This document shows positions 1 to 12,516 of a DNA stretch of 64,000 nt, in pieces (within the stretch, counting starts at the first letter, position 1; every line of letters starts with the position of its first letter). This DNA is from Owenia fusiformis (lineage: Eukaryota > Annelida > Polychaeta > Sabellida > Oweniidae), in contig CAIIXF020000006.1 of NCBI GenBank assembly GCA_903813345.2, positions 22,263,936 to 22,327,935 on the forward strand, given 5' to 3'. The notes beneath the pieces were generated by a model. It did no database searches, was not told the DNA's origin, and worked only from the letters and a program-made list of their open reading frames with translations. Both the position numbers and the translations under genes were made by a program.

Positions 1-1288
1 GTTGCATTTTCATCATTATTGTGTATAATGCATTTGTTAGATGCATTGGATTTTAGAGGAAAGAGATAACAAAATGGGTTCATCATTCAACAATGGATAG
101 TTTTTGAAATAATATAAAAAAAATGTTTTAAAATGAAATTTTAGATATGAAAAAAATATAAAAAGATCATCATTCTGTCATTCTACATAGAATGGATGAC
201 AATGTGCTAACAATCCTAATGGTTAGATGGCCTTAAACTGTTATTTTGAATATATGTTATTAGCAAAAACACATGCATTTACACACATTGAAACATGTTA
301 ATTATCCAGTTACGTGTACTGTTGCTATACCAATGTAATTCTTCAGTCATATATGAAACATCTGATGAATCAGAGACACATAAAACATGTCTCTGGATGA
401 ATAAAGATAGTACAATGTACAAATGACCAGCTTTATAAATCAATTCTTTCCCATTGTTTTTTTATAAATTGTTCCCATGGCTAAAAATACTTTATGAATG
501 AAACAATGTTAGTATATGGTTTTATTTTATCATGTATTTCACCACAATATTTATAAAAGGGAAGGAACTGTATGCCAGCCCTATCACCATGCACTTGAGG
601 CACTTGCCTTGATGTATTCTCATTTAACTTCTATTTGATTCATTTCCAGCCTTGGCCACAAAAATGTTGTAAACCCATGTAGTAAATTAAGGATGGATAT
701 AGATTTGATATGTAAAATAAAATGAATGAGATAGGACAGGATTTTTTAAATGTTTGTTGGAAAAAAAACTGCAAAATGTGTATTCATGTCCTTAAAATGA
801 CATTGTCTTGTTTCTCATATATTTAATGAAAAGTCTTTATTTTTGGTATTGGGATTTAAGCAGGGGTATTAAAGCCACAAGATAACCCCATTTCACTGAA
901 TAACCTGAGGTTTTCAGGTTTTAGGCCACACAATCTGACACTGTTTTAACCTATATCAAGAATGAAACTGATTGATATCAGTAGATAAGAGGATATATAG
1001 GTATGGTATATCACTATTTGAATATGATATGTAATTACTATTATCTCTTATACTTTCTCTTCTTATATCTTCTTATTAGAAAATCTCTTCCTCCACAACT
1101 CCACGATCCATCCAATCAATCTCAAGTTTCAGATATTTAATGAGATATCACAATATTAGAATGTCAACAGAATTATGATCCCATAATAGGAAACAGACAA
1201 TAGTACTATTATATTTCTTCAGAAAATCTGAATAATAGTAAAATTCACCAGAAAAATATATCAAACAGAAAAACAAGATATCTCTTAC
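1..1288. other. AT-rich intergenic sequence
   Basis: I see no convincing coding exon, RNA gene or recognisable element here. The sequence is AT-rich with short homopolymer runs. Short open frames lack splice context and protein-like composition. Confidence 0.5.
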
Positions 1289-1339
1289 ACACGAGGGGAA
1301 AGAGTACCCGTGTATATACAACCTACCGCCTAGCAAGAC

Positions 1340-1850
1340 CAGGCCTGTCAACTGTCCCGCAATTTGCGTATTTGTCACGCATTTGCTGAAGAATTTGAAG
1401 TCACGCCAGTTATTTTTGCGTGACAGAAAATGTCACGCAAATACGCATTTCACCTGGTAATTGTCACGCAAAAATATTTCTGTAGAAAAATTTCTAAAAA
1501 AGATCGTCTACACAGCAAAAATACGAACGCCGGAAAAAAACGTACGCATTTCGTTCGGACTTTTCACGCGAATTACGTATATGTCACGCATTCCGTTCGA
1601 AATTTTTCGTACCTACACCCCCCCCCCCCCCCCCCCCCCCCCCCCGTTGACGGATGTTTGAAACGCGAGCGTAGCGAGCGCGAAAAATTTGAGGTGTTCA
1701 AAATTTGGCAAGATGTCATAAAATTTAAACCAAGGTGTTCAAAATTTGGATCAAGGTGTTCAGATTTGGACCAAGGTGTCCACATTTTGAGGGGAGGTGT
1801 TCAACATTTCCAAGTCACTCATGTTAGGTGTTCCCAAGTTGACAGGCCTG
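1340..1850. mobile_element. hAT-like MITE with a 28-C run
   Basis: The ends are CAGGCCTGTCAACT (1340-1353) and its inverted copy AGTTGACAGGCCTG (1837-1850). The six bases CAAGAC directly flank both ends (1334-1339 and 1851-1856), so they are probably the target-site duplication. The CAGG..TGTCAA terminus resembles hAT-superfamily ends. Inside are repeated GTCACGC motifs, an uninterrupted run of 28 C (1618-1645), and about five imperfect copies of a roughly 26-bp unit beginning GGTGTTCAAAATTTGG (1693-1840). There is no transposase. Open frames across the C-run are artefacts of the homopolymer. Confidence 0.65.
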
Positions 1851-2459
1851 CAAGACACGCATATACCGCCGAGCAAATAATTGATAATGTCATCTCGTAG
1901 GAAAATGGACAAATAAAGGTAATATAATGTCACTAACAATTCCTTTGGATGGTTAGAATTGTTACTAAGATGTTCTAGCAGGCGCAATTCGCCTAGAATT
2001 ATAGTTGAAATATATTTTTATGTCCAAATTAAGAGATAAGGTAAACGTATAATGGTTTTCGATTTGTTTTTCTCATTCATACTCGCTTTAATTGATAATG
2101 AGCCATACATAAGACATACTTGGGTCGGTAAATGGATGTGCATATGCATAATATATTAAGTGTCAAAATATTAGGTCAAAATAGCACTTTTGAACAGCAA
2201 AATCTTCACTTAAACTTTGTCCTAAAAGATCCGATGTTATCGGACATCGGACCCGATGTGATCGACGAGTAATATTATAAAGATCCGAAAATATCTTGAG
2301 TAAAGGATCTCAGAATCCGAACATTACTTGAGTAAAATCTGTTGAGATTCGATTATATCGTCGAGTTTATGACGTGCTGATGAAAAAATAATAAACATAC
2401 AATCTGCATCATTCATGTGAATCATTTTGTTGCGAACAATAAATGAAACTGAAAAAAAT

Positions 2460-2753
2460 ATGGCTATCACCAGTTACCACTGCACATCGAAACATTGTAT
2501 TTCAGGTCCTCGGTACAAATGCTTCCACTGTAGTTATAAATCACACGAGATGGATGACTTTGTGGTCCACTTCAGTCAGCACCATCCATTACTGAGTATT
2601 AAAGTTAATGTGCCTGAGTTAAATGGCAAGAAATGGATTTACAATGTTTTTGACTATGGTATTGTATTATCAAAGAAAGATCACGGTAATTTTCGTTTCG
2701 AGGATATGAAGCGTGTGAAGCTTGGGATTCTTCAAGTTGTGTTCTTTGAGTAG
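2460..2753 (+). CDS. Small C2H2 zinc-finger ORF, possibly transposon-derived
   Basis: This open frame of 97 codons starts at the first ATG (2460). Around residues 21-41 it has one canonical C2H2 pattern: C-F-H-C, 12 residues, H-x3-H. An extra Cys pair (HCTSKHC) lies just upstream. The rest, including KKWIYNVFDYGIVLS, is protein-like but I do not recognise it. The ORF lies inside the inverted-repeat element 1289-3888. Single fingers of this type are common in the N-terminal parts of transposon-encoded proteins, so this may be a truncated transposon gene or one exon of a larger one. No promoter or partner exon was identified. Confidence 0.4.
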   Translation: MAITSYHCTSKHCISGPRYKCFHCSYKSHEMDDFVVHFSQHHPLLSIKVNVPELNGKKWIYNVFDYGIVLSKKDHGNFRFEDMKRVKLGILQVVFFE

Positions 2754-3232
2754 AATGGCGCTTGCAATGCAGAATTAAATGTTTTTGGGTTGCACACTTA
2801 CCATAGACACATAGGAAATTATGGTGATTCAAGTGTAAGCATGAATTCAATGTTTTAAGAACTTTGTCGGAAACAGACGTTGACGTATAGTGCTGCGGGA
2901 ATTATATCATATTATATTATATCCCGGTGCCAGGAGTATACGATAAATAAAAAGGAATATTTGTGATATCGTCATGATATTATATGCTCATTCGAAAGCT
3001 TACTCACTACCTCATCGGGTTCTACTCACGGTATAGTCGGAATAGCTCGGTGGTAGATTCGGGTCCTATATAATCGTACTCGTGACATAATCGGGTCTTT
3101 CATTTTCAACTTTCACCGGTGATTTCAATGATATGCAACGTATGGCAGTGAAATAAATATGATACATTTACACCTATTGTATCTTTGAATCGAATGAAGT
3201 AAAGACAGCCATGGTTGTTACTTATTCAAGAT

Positions 3233-3628
3233 GTAGAGTCCATTTCACTGCTTCATTTCGTCAGTAGAACGGCAAAAATAAGAAATTGGGAGACTATTGT
3301 GCAATAATATATGGAAAAGTGTATTCATAATGTACATGAATGACATTTGTATATTTCAGATTTTTTAGTTTTTTGTGCAATAAGCCTGTGCCGTCTTGTA
3401 ATTTGAAGAATTTCAGCCATGTTAATCTTATTGAAAATAACATGGCAGAGAAACATCCAAATATAAGAGGCCACACACTTTATAAGCCAAACTAGAAGCA
3501 ATCCAAGATATACAAATGTCATTCATTTACATTATGAATATACTTTCCCATATATTGTTGCACAATGGTCTCCCAATTTCTTATTTTTGCCGTTCTACTG
3601 ACGAACTGAAGCAGTGAAATGGACTCTA
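3233..3628. repeat. Foldback repeat, arms about 120 bp
   Basis: Sequence 3233-3355 (TAGAGTCCATTTCACTGC...) reappears as its reverse complement at 3509-3628, separated by about 150 bp. The arms differ at only a few positions. It lies inside the larger inverted-repeat element. Open frames on the minus strand here are products of the palindrome. Confidence 0.7.
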
Positions 3629-3892
3629 AATCATCATTCAAATATTTAAAAGTTGAATTTAGCGATTGGATAGTAAACATTGCGCTAAGTACTCATTATT
3701 TTGCAAACATGAGTGCCTGGAACAATAACTTTATCAGTTACACACATTTCTGTTTTTTATCTGTTTCTCATATTGAGAAATTCAAGATATAAACAAAAGT
3801 TTATAACTCACCCCCTACATTTTCAGACATCTTCGGGTCTTTGCTCGGCGGTAGGTTGTATATACACGGGTACTCTTTCCCCTCGTGTTACA

Positions 3893-6499
3893 TGCCTTAT
3901 TGATATTCTGATCAGATACTTGAAGCGTATACTTGAAGGTGTACATGGGTACTGCTAAACATTTTTCATTTTATGTGTTAATCTATGATTTATTGCTCAA
4001 AAAAGCAATGTATTAAAACTAACAATAATGAGACAAGCATGCTGGCTTATGTATATTATTAGGTACCTACTTTATACAGTGTGGTTTACATGACCTCACC
4101 CTTTACTAGTCATGAGGTAAATGTACACATCATTGTGCATGAATTTCTTGAATTTGTTTATACATCTCTCATGTGAATAAATTACTTAGCTGATGCTCTC
4201 AAAAATGCAATGCCCATAAAAATAAATACATACATCTTCGGAAGGGAATAAAATACTATTTGTTTTAATGATGTCATTAATTCTTGTTGTTGTGTTTTTA
4301 AATTTTGTGACGTAATTCCACTTTAGGGGAATTATATGAAACTTTTTCTAATTTTTTTGTCAGACCTTTTTTATTTTGAATCAATCCCCAACATCCCCTA
4401 AGGCTGTAATTTCTTCTATGTGGTTTGCTGAGCTGACACGTGAAGAATAGCTCAATAAAAATGGAAAACTGAACTTGACTTGACCTCACCTATCCCCTTT
4501 ATTCATATTAATGTCAACCCCTGGTTGAACAGATCATTGTAAACCCTAGACATAGATCATACATTTTGTCTGCATATAACTCAGCTGAGATTCATTTTGT
4601 CAAACAAATATGGAAAATGCCATTTCATGTTATGAGACTAGATTTTGGATGAATTTGAATTTTGATGAGGTGTTTCCAAAATAATTTTTGGGGTTAGTAA
4701 TCTTGTAATATTATGTATGTCTCAGTTAGGGTTGTCAAGAGGCAGAATGCAGGTGAGGCAGTTTAAGTGAGGCAACTGCCTCAACAAACATTTAAACAAA
4801 CACATGATATTTCTTTATCATTATTGAGACAACATTTTCAAATGAAATCCAGTGGTTAGATATAATTTACCCCATTTGACTCAAATTTAAATCCCCCCTC
4901 CTTATTCAATATTATATTTCGCCACGCCTTTCTTATTAGTGACCTACATGTGAAAAATTACAAAAATATGATCTAAATTCCAGCTTACATCCCTTTAACC
5001 TTGTGAGCATTGGGTGGGGCGTTACATTCTCCATTTGAGTATGTGAACCTAACCACTATTCATGAATTGTATATCTGGGTGTGTACTACTTATAGGTATT
5101 CTCCCAGGTGATTCAGTCATATTGATAAAGGCTTTATATAGGTTAGTCACCTTATAATGTTCAATAGCATAGGTTGAATAGACCCTGGAATAGACCTATT
5201 AATTTGTATTGATTTGTTTTGTTTGAAGTGCATACCTACCTGCATTGTATGGTCCTCAACAGTCACGTATTGAGCCCCGATGCTTTCATTTTTATTGAGA
5301 GAAATGAAGAGGGAAATACCATTGACATGTCAAGATGACCCAGTTAAAGTAGTTCAACTCTTTAGACTTGTTAAATATTATTTATATGTATATCCAAGAA
5401 CACATTCGACCAGATATATACTGTACAAGAAGAAAAAAGAAACTTAGAGGAATTTAGGATTATTTATATGATTTTTCCCAAAAGGCAACTTTGATTCGTT
5501 AACCCCCCCCCCCCCCTTTGCATTGGCGCTATAAACAGATGCAGGGCATTGACCGAACATAAAATTTTGGACAAGGACGAGGACAGGACGAGTACATAGT
5601 ACGTTGTTAGTGTTGTGTACTTAAAAGCTGCTATTTCTGAGCTGCTATCTTAATTTCTTAGACCTTGATCATTTGTTACAACTAACTAACCAGATCCGCC
5701 TATAAAGTACTTATTCTGACATGTTAATTAACATGTCTTTTTATTATGTAACATAATATTATGAAAACAATTAAAGTGTACAAGCTTGTTACTGTTAAAA
5801 GTTTAGCAAAAAAGGACACCCTATTTGGTTTTTCACAAAAATTAAACATATGGCATTTTTTGCATTTTAAAGGAGGTAAACTTATCAAATATCCAATATT
5901 TCAAATACTGCGCAGTATTTCTGATAAAATGACCATGTAATACCTAGAAAATATTTATTTACATACATACACAGATACATGGTTGTATAGCCAGGGGTGA
6001 GACGAGGCAATTAAATTGCTTTTATAGAAATTTTTTATTTATATATGTTTCAGTAAAGCTGAAATTGAAGCCTAATGATAATTTTTTATTGTATTGCCTC
6101 AACTTGGTTTGCCTCACATAGCTTTTGCCTCACCAAGTACTCGTATTAGATCCTGGCTATGCATATGATATCATTACATGAGGAAATAATTGAAATTACA
6201 CGATTGTTCTTAGAACAGCTAAAAATTTGAATTGAAACAGAAAATGAAACGAAATTATGCAATTAAAATCACCCCACCCTGGTATTACGACATGAGTCAT
6301 GATAAATACAATGTTTTTGATGTCGATATGTAAACATGTTGTAATCATGGTCTGGATAAGTTACTTGGGTGTGCCATTAATAGAATCCTAGCCAATTCCC
6401 CTACAGTGTTTGTTTGTCGGTGGTGAGACATCAGTTCGTTGTCACAATACCTTACTCACTTGGAGAGTCATCTTGGATTTTAAAATCAAAATTCACATG
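3893..6499. other. Non-coding AT-rich stretch
   Basis: I see no supported exon or RNA gene. The only notable feature is a run of C at about 5504-5517. Short ORFs here have no splice context or protein-like composition. Confidence 0.45.
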
Positions 6500-6501
6500 T
6501 A

Positions 6502-6738
6502 CAGTTGGGGACAAAAATAAATGACAGGTCGATTTTCGATCACCATTTCCTAATTATGGTGGTCTGAAAGCCCATAATTTCCAATATTGTCTAGATACAT
6601 ATCCCTTAAAATTTGTATATTTTACATTTTGTATAATCTCATCCACTGATTTATGGCCTCTTGTAAATTCTCTTATTTTTAACATGGGAAATCCTCACTT
6701 CAGCAAATCCACCTGTCATTTATTTATGTCCCCAACTG
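6502..6738. mobile_element. Tc1/mariner-type MITE (237 bp)
   Basis: The termini CAGTTGGGGACA... (6502) and ...TGTCCCCAACTG (6738) are inverted repeats of nearly 30 bp that continue into TAAATGACAGGT. TA flanks both sides (6500-6501 and 6739-6740), as expected for Tc1/mariner insertion. The interior is too short to encode a transposase. Confidence 0.8.
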
Positions 6739-6740
6739 TA

Positions 6741-7530
6741 TAGCTTTCGCAGGAAGTAAACAATATCTACATTATTCATCATCTCTCAAAGGAGCAATCT
6801 CCTAGCATTTGTCTAGGTAGTGAAGGTAGTCTATTCAACGAACGAAATGAATTTTGAGAGTGCCAAAGGGGAAGCTTCTTAGATAGAAAATGCCCAAAAC
6901 TTTAGTGCTTAGGGACACATACTTGAGACATATTACAGCGGCAATATTAATTCAGAGATTTCCTCAATCAAAGGTTTCAATTGAAAGGAAATCTCTGAAA
7001 TACAAATAGCTAGATTTACCTTTCCTATTTTTAGATCATGGCTAAACCTGGATGCATAGTCTATATTTGATGCCATCAATTGGATGATGAAAGAGGTCAG
7101 CCAGGGCCCATTACTCATTGGCAGGCCTTGGATAAATCAAATGTATTCAATGTTGTGGTATTCTCACGTTCAAGGTACAAACATCAGCAGATCAGCTCGT
7201 GGTTGAATCATGGCATAAATCAGAAATTGCAATTCATGATTGAACCAATGTCATAAAATTAAATACTTTGCAATATGTTTATCTGCACAAAATCAATAAC
7301 AACCAGTTTCCTATTTTTCAATTCCTTTTGGAAGGGATGTACTATTGAGCTAGTGGCGCCCTATGTACAGATGTAACATGTAAAATTAAATATAGGTTCT
7401 TAGAGTGGTTGGATCATAGAATCTGATCTTATTGGTTTTAATCATCCTCAATCAGGGCCACATATACAAGGACAATTATTCCTTATCATAAAGTACAACT
7501 AACCCTATTTTGTGCACAATTTAAAATACT
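6741..7530. other. Non-coding stretch
   Basis: No gene or element is supported here. An open frame on the minus strand (6933-7118) has no neighbouring splice signals and no recognisable motif. Confidence 0.4.
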
Positions 7531-7535
7531 AGAGG

Positions 7536-7856
7536 CACTGGCGGATTAGGGGGGGGGGCCTGGGGGCCCGGGCCCCCCCCCCCTTGGGTGGGCCCAGAAA
7601 AAAAAATTGGGCCCAAAAAGTTTTTGGGCCAAAAAAGGCCTTCAGGACCCAAAAAGTCGGCCTTTTTGGTCATTACTGGGCCTTTTAAGGCCTTACTTTT
7701 TAATTTCAGGCCAAATTTTGAAGAAAATGGGCCTCAAAATTTGGGCCCACTTTTGGATTTTAGGGGCCCAAAATTTTTTTTCGCGCAAGCGCGGACATTT
7801 TTTTCTCTGACCTGAAATTTGGGCCCCCCCCTTGTTGGTTCCTGGATCCGCCCCTG
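7536..7856. mobile_element. GGCGGAT-ended MITE, copy A (5-bp TSD)
   Basis: The left end CACTGGCGGATTAGG and right end CCTGGATCCGCCCCTG form an imperfect terminal inverted repeat. AGAGG flanks both sides (7531-7535 and 7857-7861). The interior is full of GGGCCC and AAAATTTTGGG motifs. Two related copies in the opposite orientation lie at 44258-44586 and 45016-45345, each with its own 5-bp duplication. CAGGGGCGGATCC-type ends are associated with hAT elements, although most hAT insertions make 8-bp duplications. It is non-autonomous. Confidence 0.8.
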
Positions 7857-7861
7857 AGAGG

Positions 7862-9192
7862 TTACTTTGTATACTGCCAGACTGCTACATGCAGAAATTA
7901 GTTTACATGTTTAGCATTAGCATTAGCATTAGCTCCAGATACAAGGTTGCACTTGATATACGTCATGAAACTGTGTACTGATATAGGAACGGTTCAATTT
8001 CTTGCACTTAGTATTTTGTTTTTGAGGTTTATGGCTGGAGAAAGTTGAATTGGTAAATTGTAGAAGGACCTGTATTTCATTCAGAAATATTGCATTTGTG
8101 ATTCCTGATCAATCGGATATTTTAACTTGTAGTTCAATGTAAAATAATCACTACAAACACTACTTTTCCAATTTACAAAAAACAATCAATTAATTTTTTT
8201 AATTTTTATTTTAAAATTTTCTTCAATTTTTACATGTACATGTTACAATATGTTTTTCATAAAACAGAAAACATTTAGTTTTACCCAGACATATAAGTAA
8301 ATAAACAATATGAATGAGGATGTAGGATTGCAAAATTGCCAGAAAATGAAGTCATGTGATGTTTAATTATGAAATCATGACCTGTTGAGTGTGATATAAC
8401 AACTTACAACACGACAAATGTACCTATAATTAAACACATGACTTCAAATTTCTTATGTATAATCACGATCCTCATCATAGATGCACCTTATAAAGAGCAT
8501 GAAAAATACAGTGACTCTTTAGTTGTGGCATTACATTTTTCATTTTTGGATTATGACTTAACTGTGAAAAAAAATGTTATATATTGGGTAAGACTCCATT
8601 TTTATACAAATAATACTGCATGTTTTTAAGTTCAGGAATGTTCCCATCATTGAACATATAATTAGTGGAATTCATGATCTAACTACCAAGAATCATTTGA
8701 ATGTTTTGCCAGTCTCCACTGGTAACAACAGTGAACACAAAATGACAACGTAACAATATCCCAAAACTGAACACTAGTAACATATCATTTTTATGAGCAG
8801 AATTTAATTGCATTAAATTTCATGCTTTTTAGTTTTCAATTTAAACAGTTTCAGTTTGTACATTACAATAGCACCAATTTAAACATGTATACCAATAAGT
8901 CCTTTATGACACTGAAATACATACATGATATGTGCATACAGATATCAGATGACAGAATTTTCAATTACAATATGTGACCCTGCTCCTTAACATGTAGTTG
9001 TCCTATATGATTTCTATATGAAAAACCTGAGTGCAGTGTTAAGGGCTACGAGTTGTGAGTAGGAGTTCAACAGATTGTTTAGAAAGATGTTCAATTAAGT
9101 TACCAACAACACTTTCGCTATAAATATATATTAATGAATATCTTATCATATACTGGTTCAGTTCAAATGTTGCAGAGGAGGGAAAGACGTCA
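7862..9192. other. Non-coding stretch with a short AGCATT repeat
   Basis: No exon is supported. A short hexamer repeat (TTAGCA, about four copies) lies at 7912-7934. The rest is AT-rich. Confidence 0.4.
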
Positions 9193-9541
9193 TCATCTTA
9201 CATCCTTAACAAGAATATAAGAAAATGACAAGATTTTAGTTGATTCCCTGGCAATTGTTGGTCCACCCACATATTTCAAACCACCCAGATACCATAATAT
9301 TAAGACTTCAGGAAGATTTTTTCTAAGGGCATTTATCCACTGTTTCCTGTTTCCTTGGCAACTAATTAACTCATGTACTGACATGGTGTTCATAAATATA
9401 GCATGTCGCCCCTGCTTGATTGCAATCATTCAGGATGTCTGTTAAAGCTTTTACTATCTCTGGCCCAGAAATAACTTGACCTCGGATGTCCAGGTGTTCA
9501 AAAATTCCATAAACATTGTGTGGATATGGTTTCGAAACTTA
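9193..9541 (-). pseudogene. Frameshifted gene relic or two out-of-phase exons, unknown family
   Basis: On the minus strand, about 9541-9379 encodes a protein-like stretch without an ATG, including VSKPYPHNVYGIFEHLDIRG and then ISGPEIVKALTDILNDC. That frame closes at about 9376, but an overlapping frame stays open to 9193 and reads KQWINALRKNLPEVLILWYL, also protein-like. The shift falls near 9380 with no room for an intron, so a frameshifted relic is the simplest reading. The LPEVLILWYLGG segment resembles the central strand of SGNH-type hydrolases, but that is only an impression. I do not recognise the family. Confidence 0.4.
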
Positions 9542-9544
9542 AAT

Positions 9545-11405
9545 CCTATTAAAACCAATTTCTGAAATTTTTGGAATCCCCTTTCTGTAATTTAGTTATG
9601 TGGAATTCCAAATGTTATCATATGGCAGTATGGAAACATGACATTCTTTAGCATTTGAATTTAACCATGAAAATATATGATACCATAGAGATTCACTAAA
9701 AAAATTAATTTTAATGGCGCAAAAATCCCAAGTCAAGTCATGAAAATATTATACTATTTCGAATAAATAGAAAGTAGATCTGGAAATGAATGAGGATGTC
9801 ATGTCAACAAAAACTGAAAAAGGAAGTTCAGTACAAACTTTACATTCTGAAAATTCACACTTCCTTATCTATGGTCAACTCTTATACATTCTTAAACTGT
9901 TAACAGGAACTTTATCTCTACACTGTATAACTTTAGAATAAAATATTGTTTACATTTTTGAAATGATTAACTCAGTAATGAAGCACTAAAAGTCACTTCA
10001 ATGTCATGAGAGAATGGAATTCCACATATTGTTTACCTGTTTACAGGATTAAATCCTTATAAAAGGCAATAACACGATTAATCAGAAAATCAATACAGCC
10101 TAGTTTCAGGATATAGTACTTGTCTGCTGAGCCTAGCGCTATGGTAAACAAAATTGTTTTTCTATTGAAAATGTTATTCCATGTCGATATTACGTAATAC
10201 CCTTATTAGGCAACCAATAAAAAACAGATTATATCTTATTGAAAACAGCATGGACATGAGGAATGAGGATGTGATGAAATGTTATATTTGGAACATACTG
10301 TTAACATGGTTACTCATTCAATAAATATGACCTTTGAGAAATTCAATCTTCAACTTGTGACATTTTTCAACTTGAATTGGTGCCCAAAATGTTCAGACAA
10401 CACAACACACCACATGATTTTTTCATTTCTTGGTATCAACTCTCGAAAAATTTCCACATGATGTCATGTTTTGCCCTTGCAAAATCAAGAATAAATGATC
10501 AAAGGTTGCAGTGAATATAAATATCAGATAGACCTTAGTACTAATAGATAAGTTAGGCCATCACTGATGCCAATGTGTGAAGAAACTTGATTACTAATTT
10601 GAGAAATCATGTGGTTAGATCTGACTGATTGCAATTAACAAAACTCTCACTAAGGAGATGATATTGTAATTGACATCATGACATTTTAAAACGCCTACTG
10701 AAGAAATAAGAGAAACCAGTTACTGCTCTATACAATTATCACCAATGTGATAATTTCTTCCTCAAATAATTTAGATAGCCCAACTGTCTAGTTTAAAAAG
10801 TCCACAAGTTGATTTTCAAATAAAAGAAACTTGACTGTTATACAAAAATAGATCTGCATCCCCATATAACCAATACTGGTGTGATGGTTCTGCTTATAAT
10901 TCATGCTATTTTAACAACCCAATGTTCACTCAATAGACCTTGGTAAATTGGCAGATGTTCACAGCCGATGTATTGACCTGTCTATCACACACCCTTTAAT
11001 AGTTTCAAACCAGTTCACATATGTTAACTCTTATAGATCCATATTTAACCACCAGATGTTGTAAGTATTTTCCCAATGAGGTCATGTCCACAATTAACAT
11101 TATATGAATGTACAGTATTTAGAACATCTGTGATGAGTAGTGGTGGTAAAGTACAATCATCATCATATTTGGTACAATCATCATGATTAATTGTCACATT
11201 GTGGATTAGATCCTGAAAGGATATTGATGATTCATCCTTTGTTCTAAACCTCTAGGCCTCTTGGGTGTGTGGTATGTGGTATGACCTACTCATTCTAGTC
11301 AGCAATCCACATCCACGTTGTCCATGGAGTACTCAGCGATGACATCACCATTTTAATGAATTCCATAATCCCACCATAGCTTGTTAGCCATAAGGGTAGT
11401 ACGAG
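9545..11405. other. Non-coding stretch downstream of the IER gene
   Basis: This AT-rich sequence lies 3' of the minus-strand IER gene and probably includes its 3' untranslated region nearest 11.4 kb. I did not find a clear polyadenylation site close to the stop codon, and no exon or RNA gene is supported. Confidence 0.4.
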
Positions 11406-11409
11406 ATAG

Positions 11410-12219
11410 TCATACAGTCAACGCTAATACCGGTCGACTAATACTTCCAATGTTTTCCTTTAGTATTGTTGAGCAAGATTTCTGTGATATGTCACATTTG
11501 AGCTGCGTTGTTAATGATTGCTTCTGTGATTCTTCACTTTCAGTTTTTACATTTGTGAGAAGTCCACTAAAACTAGAGCTAAAGATATTTACGAGACTGG
11601 AGATCTGCGAACTGTCTGTTTGGATACCTTCGCTTTGGCCTTTTTTCTCCCGAGTATCGTCAGATTTTAGTTTTTTAGAAATTTTGTCTTTGTCCTCATT
11701 TTCGTTAGATGTGACAGATCTCCTTCTTTTGAGACACTTTCCACAACCACCTTCGAGTGTATTGACATCTTTCACTTCCAAAACTTCTCGCTTATCGGAT
11801 GGAGTCGTGTTAACTTCGTTAAGATTGTCTTTACCCACTGACGATGGGGCAAGTTGGGCATTTTCTTTGTCTTCAAGACTGAGTATGCCAGAGTCAGTAT
11901 TGTCTTTTACACATTTTTGGTCACTTGTTTCAATAGGAACAGCTGGACATGTGACCTCTTCAATTACATCACTTCCCGCCGTTTCTTTTTCAACATTTTC
12001 TTCAGTTTTGGCACGTTTTTCAGCAACTTCAACCTCGTCGGAAGAAGATCTCTTAGATGTGAGCACATTTGAAAAGTTGTTTTTCATATAAGCAGTCCTC
12101 GCTTTGAATAAAACAGTAGAAACAAGTAAATTCTTACATAAATTGATACCACCACGTTGGCCTCGTGACGCCTTGATTTTCGTAATCGACAAAGAAATCA
12201 GTTTCTGAGCCTCTGCCAT
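11410..12219 (-). CDS. IER2/IER5-family immediate early response protein
   Basis: A single-exon, 269-residue protein starts at the ATG at 12219. The frame is open upstream without another ATG, and this start aligns with the usual IER N-terminus. Residues 1-50 match the IER domain: MAEAQKLISLS, then SRGQRGGINLCKNLLVST and KARTAYM. The same order (EAQRIM-SLS, QRGG-L, SARELYL) defines vertebrate IER2, IER5 and IER5L. Near residues 205-220, SSLVNIFSSSFSGLL matches the conserved C-terminal block of IER5. Basic clusters (KRAK, KRRR, KKLK) suggest nuclear location. The acidic, low-complexity middle is typical. In vertebrates these intronless genes are induced within minutes by growth factors and stress and act as nuclear regulators linked to PP2A and HSF1. 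The upstream SRF and CREB-type sites fit such induction. Confidence 0.85.
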   Translation of the reverse strand: MAEAQKLISLSITKIKASRGQRGGINLCKNLLVSTVLFKARTAYMKNNFSNVLTSKRSSSDEVEVAEKRAKTEENVEKETAGSDVIEEVTCPAVPIETSDQKCVKDNTDSGILSLEDKENAQLAPSSVGKDNLNEVNTTPSDKREVLEVKDVNTLEGGCGKCLKRRRSVTSNENEDKDKISKKLKSDDTREKKGQSEGIQTDSSQISSLVNIFSSSFSGLLTNVKTESEESQKQSLTTQLKCDISQKSCSTILKENIGSISRPVLALTV

Positions 12220-12516
12220 CGTTATATCCTTTCTTGTTGGTTTGCTGTATTGTTTAATGTTAGTTAGCTCCTCCACGGAGAGTTTGATCGTCTTTAATCC
12301 ACAAAATATATTCAGAAAATGTCACAAAAAGCTTCTGTGGTCGGAGCAGATGCGTAATACTATCGTGACCGTTGTTTCTAATTTCCCAATATTCGAAGTG
12401 TAGTACGTCATTTCTAATTATAGCATCCAATCAGAAGAGCTCATTATTAATACATCATTTTGATTGGTTAGGAAATTGCGGGATAATTGAATATGAGCCA
12501 ATCATTGGTAGCGTGC

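Larger units (their letters stand above)
1289..3888. mobile_element. Inverted-repeat element (about 2.6 kb) carrying a zinc-finger ORF
   Basis: The 52-bp segment 1289-1340 (ACACGAGGGGAAAGAGTACC...) recurs in inverted orientation at 3836-3888 with very few differences. The two copies bracket a 2.5 kb region holding a small C2H2 zinc-finger ORF (2460-2753), a foldback (3233-3628) and a nested MITE (1340-1850) that sits exactly at the inner edge of the left copy. This could be the body of a DNA transposon or the remains of two inverted copies of a shorter repeat. I could not see a clear target-site duplication outside the arms, and no transposase is recognisable. Confidence 0.5.

Noticed and set aside
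1430-1900. A 156-residue plus-strand frame
   Set aside because: It crosses a 28-C run and lies within a MITE with defined ends. The reading is low-complexity and unsupported.
7588-7815. Overlapping plus-strand frames (GPK/GPL-rich)
   Set aside because: They are internal to a MITE and recur only in its other copies.
11381-12091. A 236-residue plus-strand frame opposite the IER gene
   Set aside because: It is the antisense shadow of a gene with clear IER-domain similarity.
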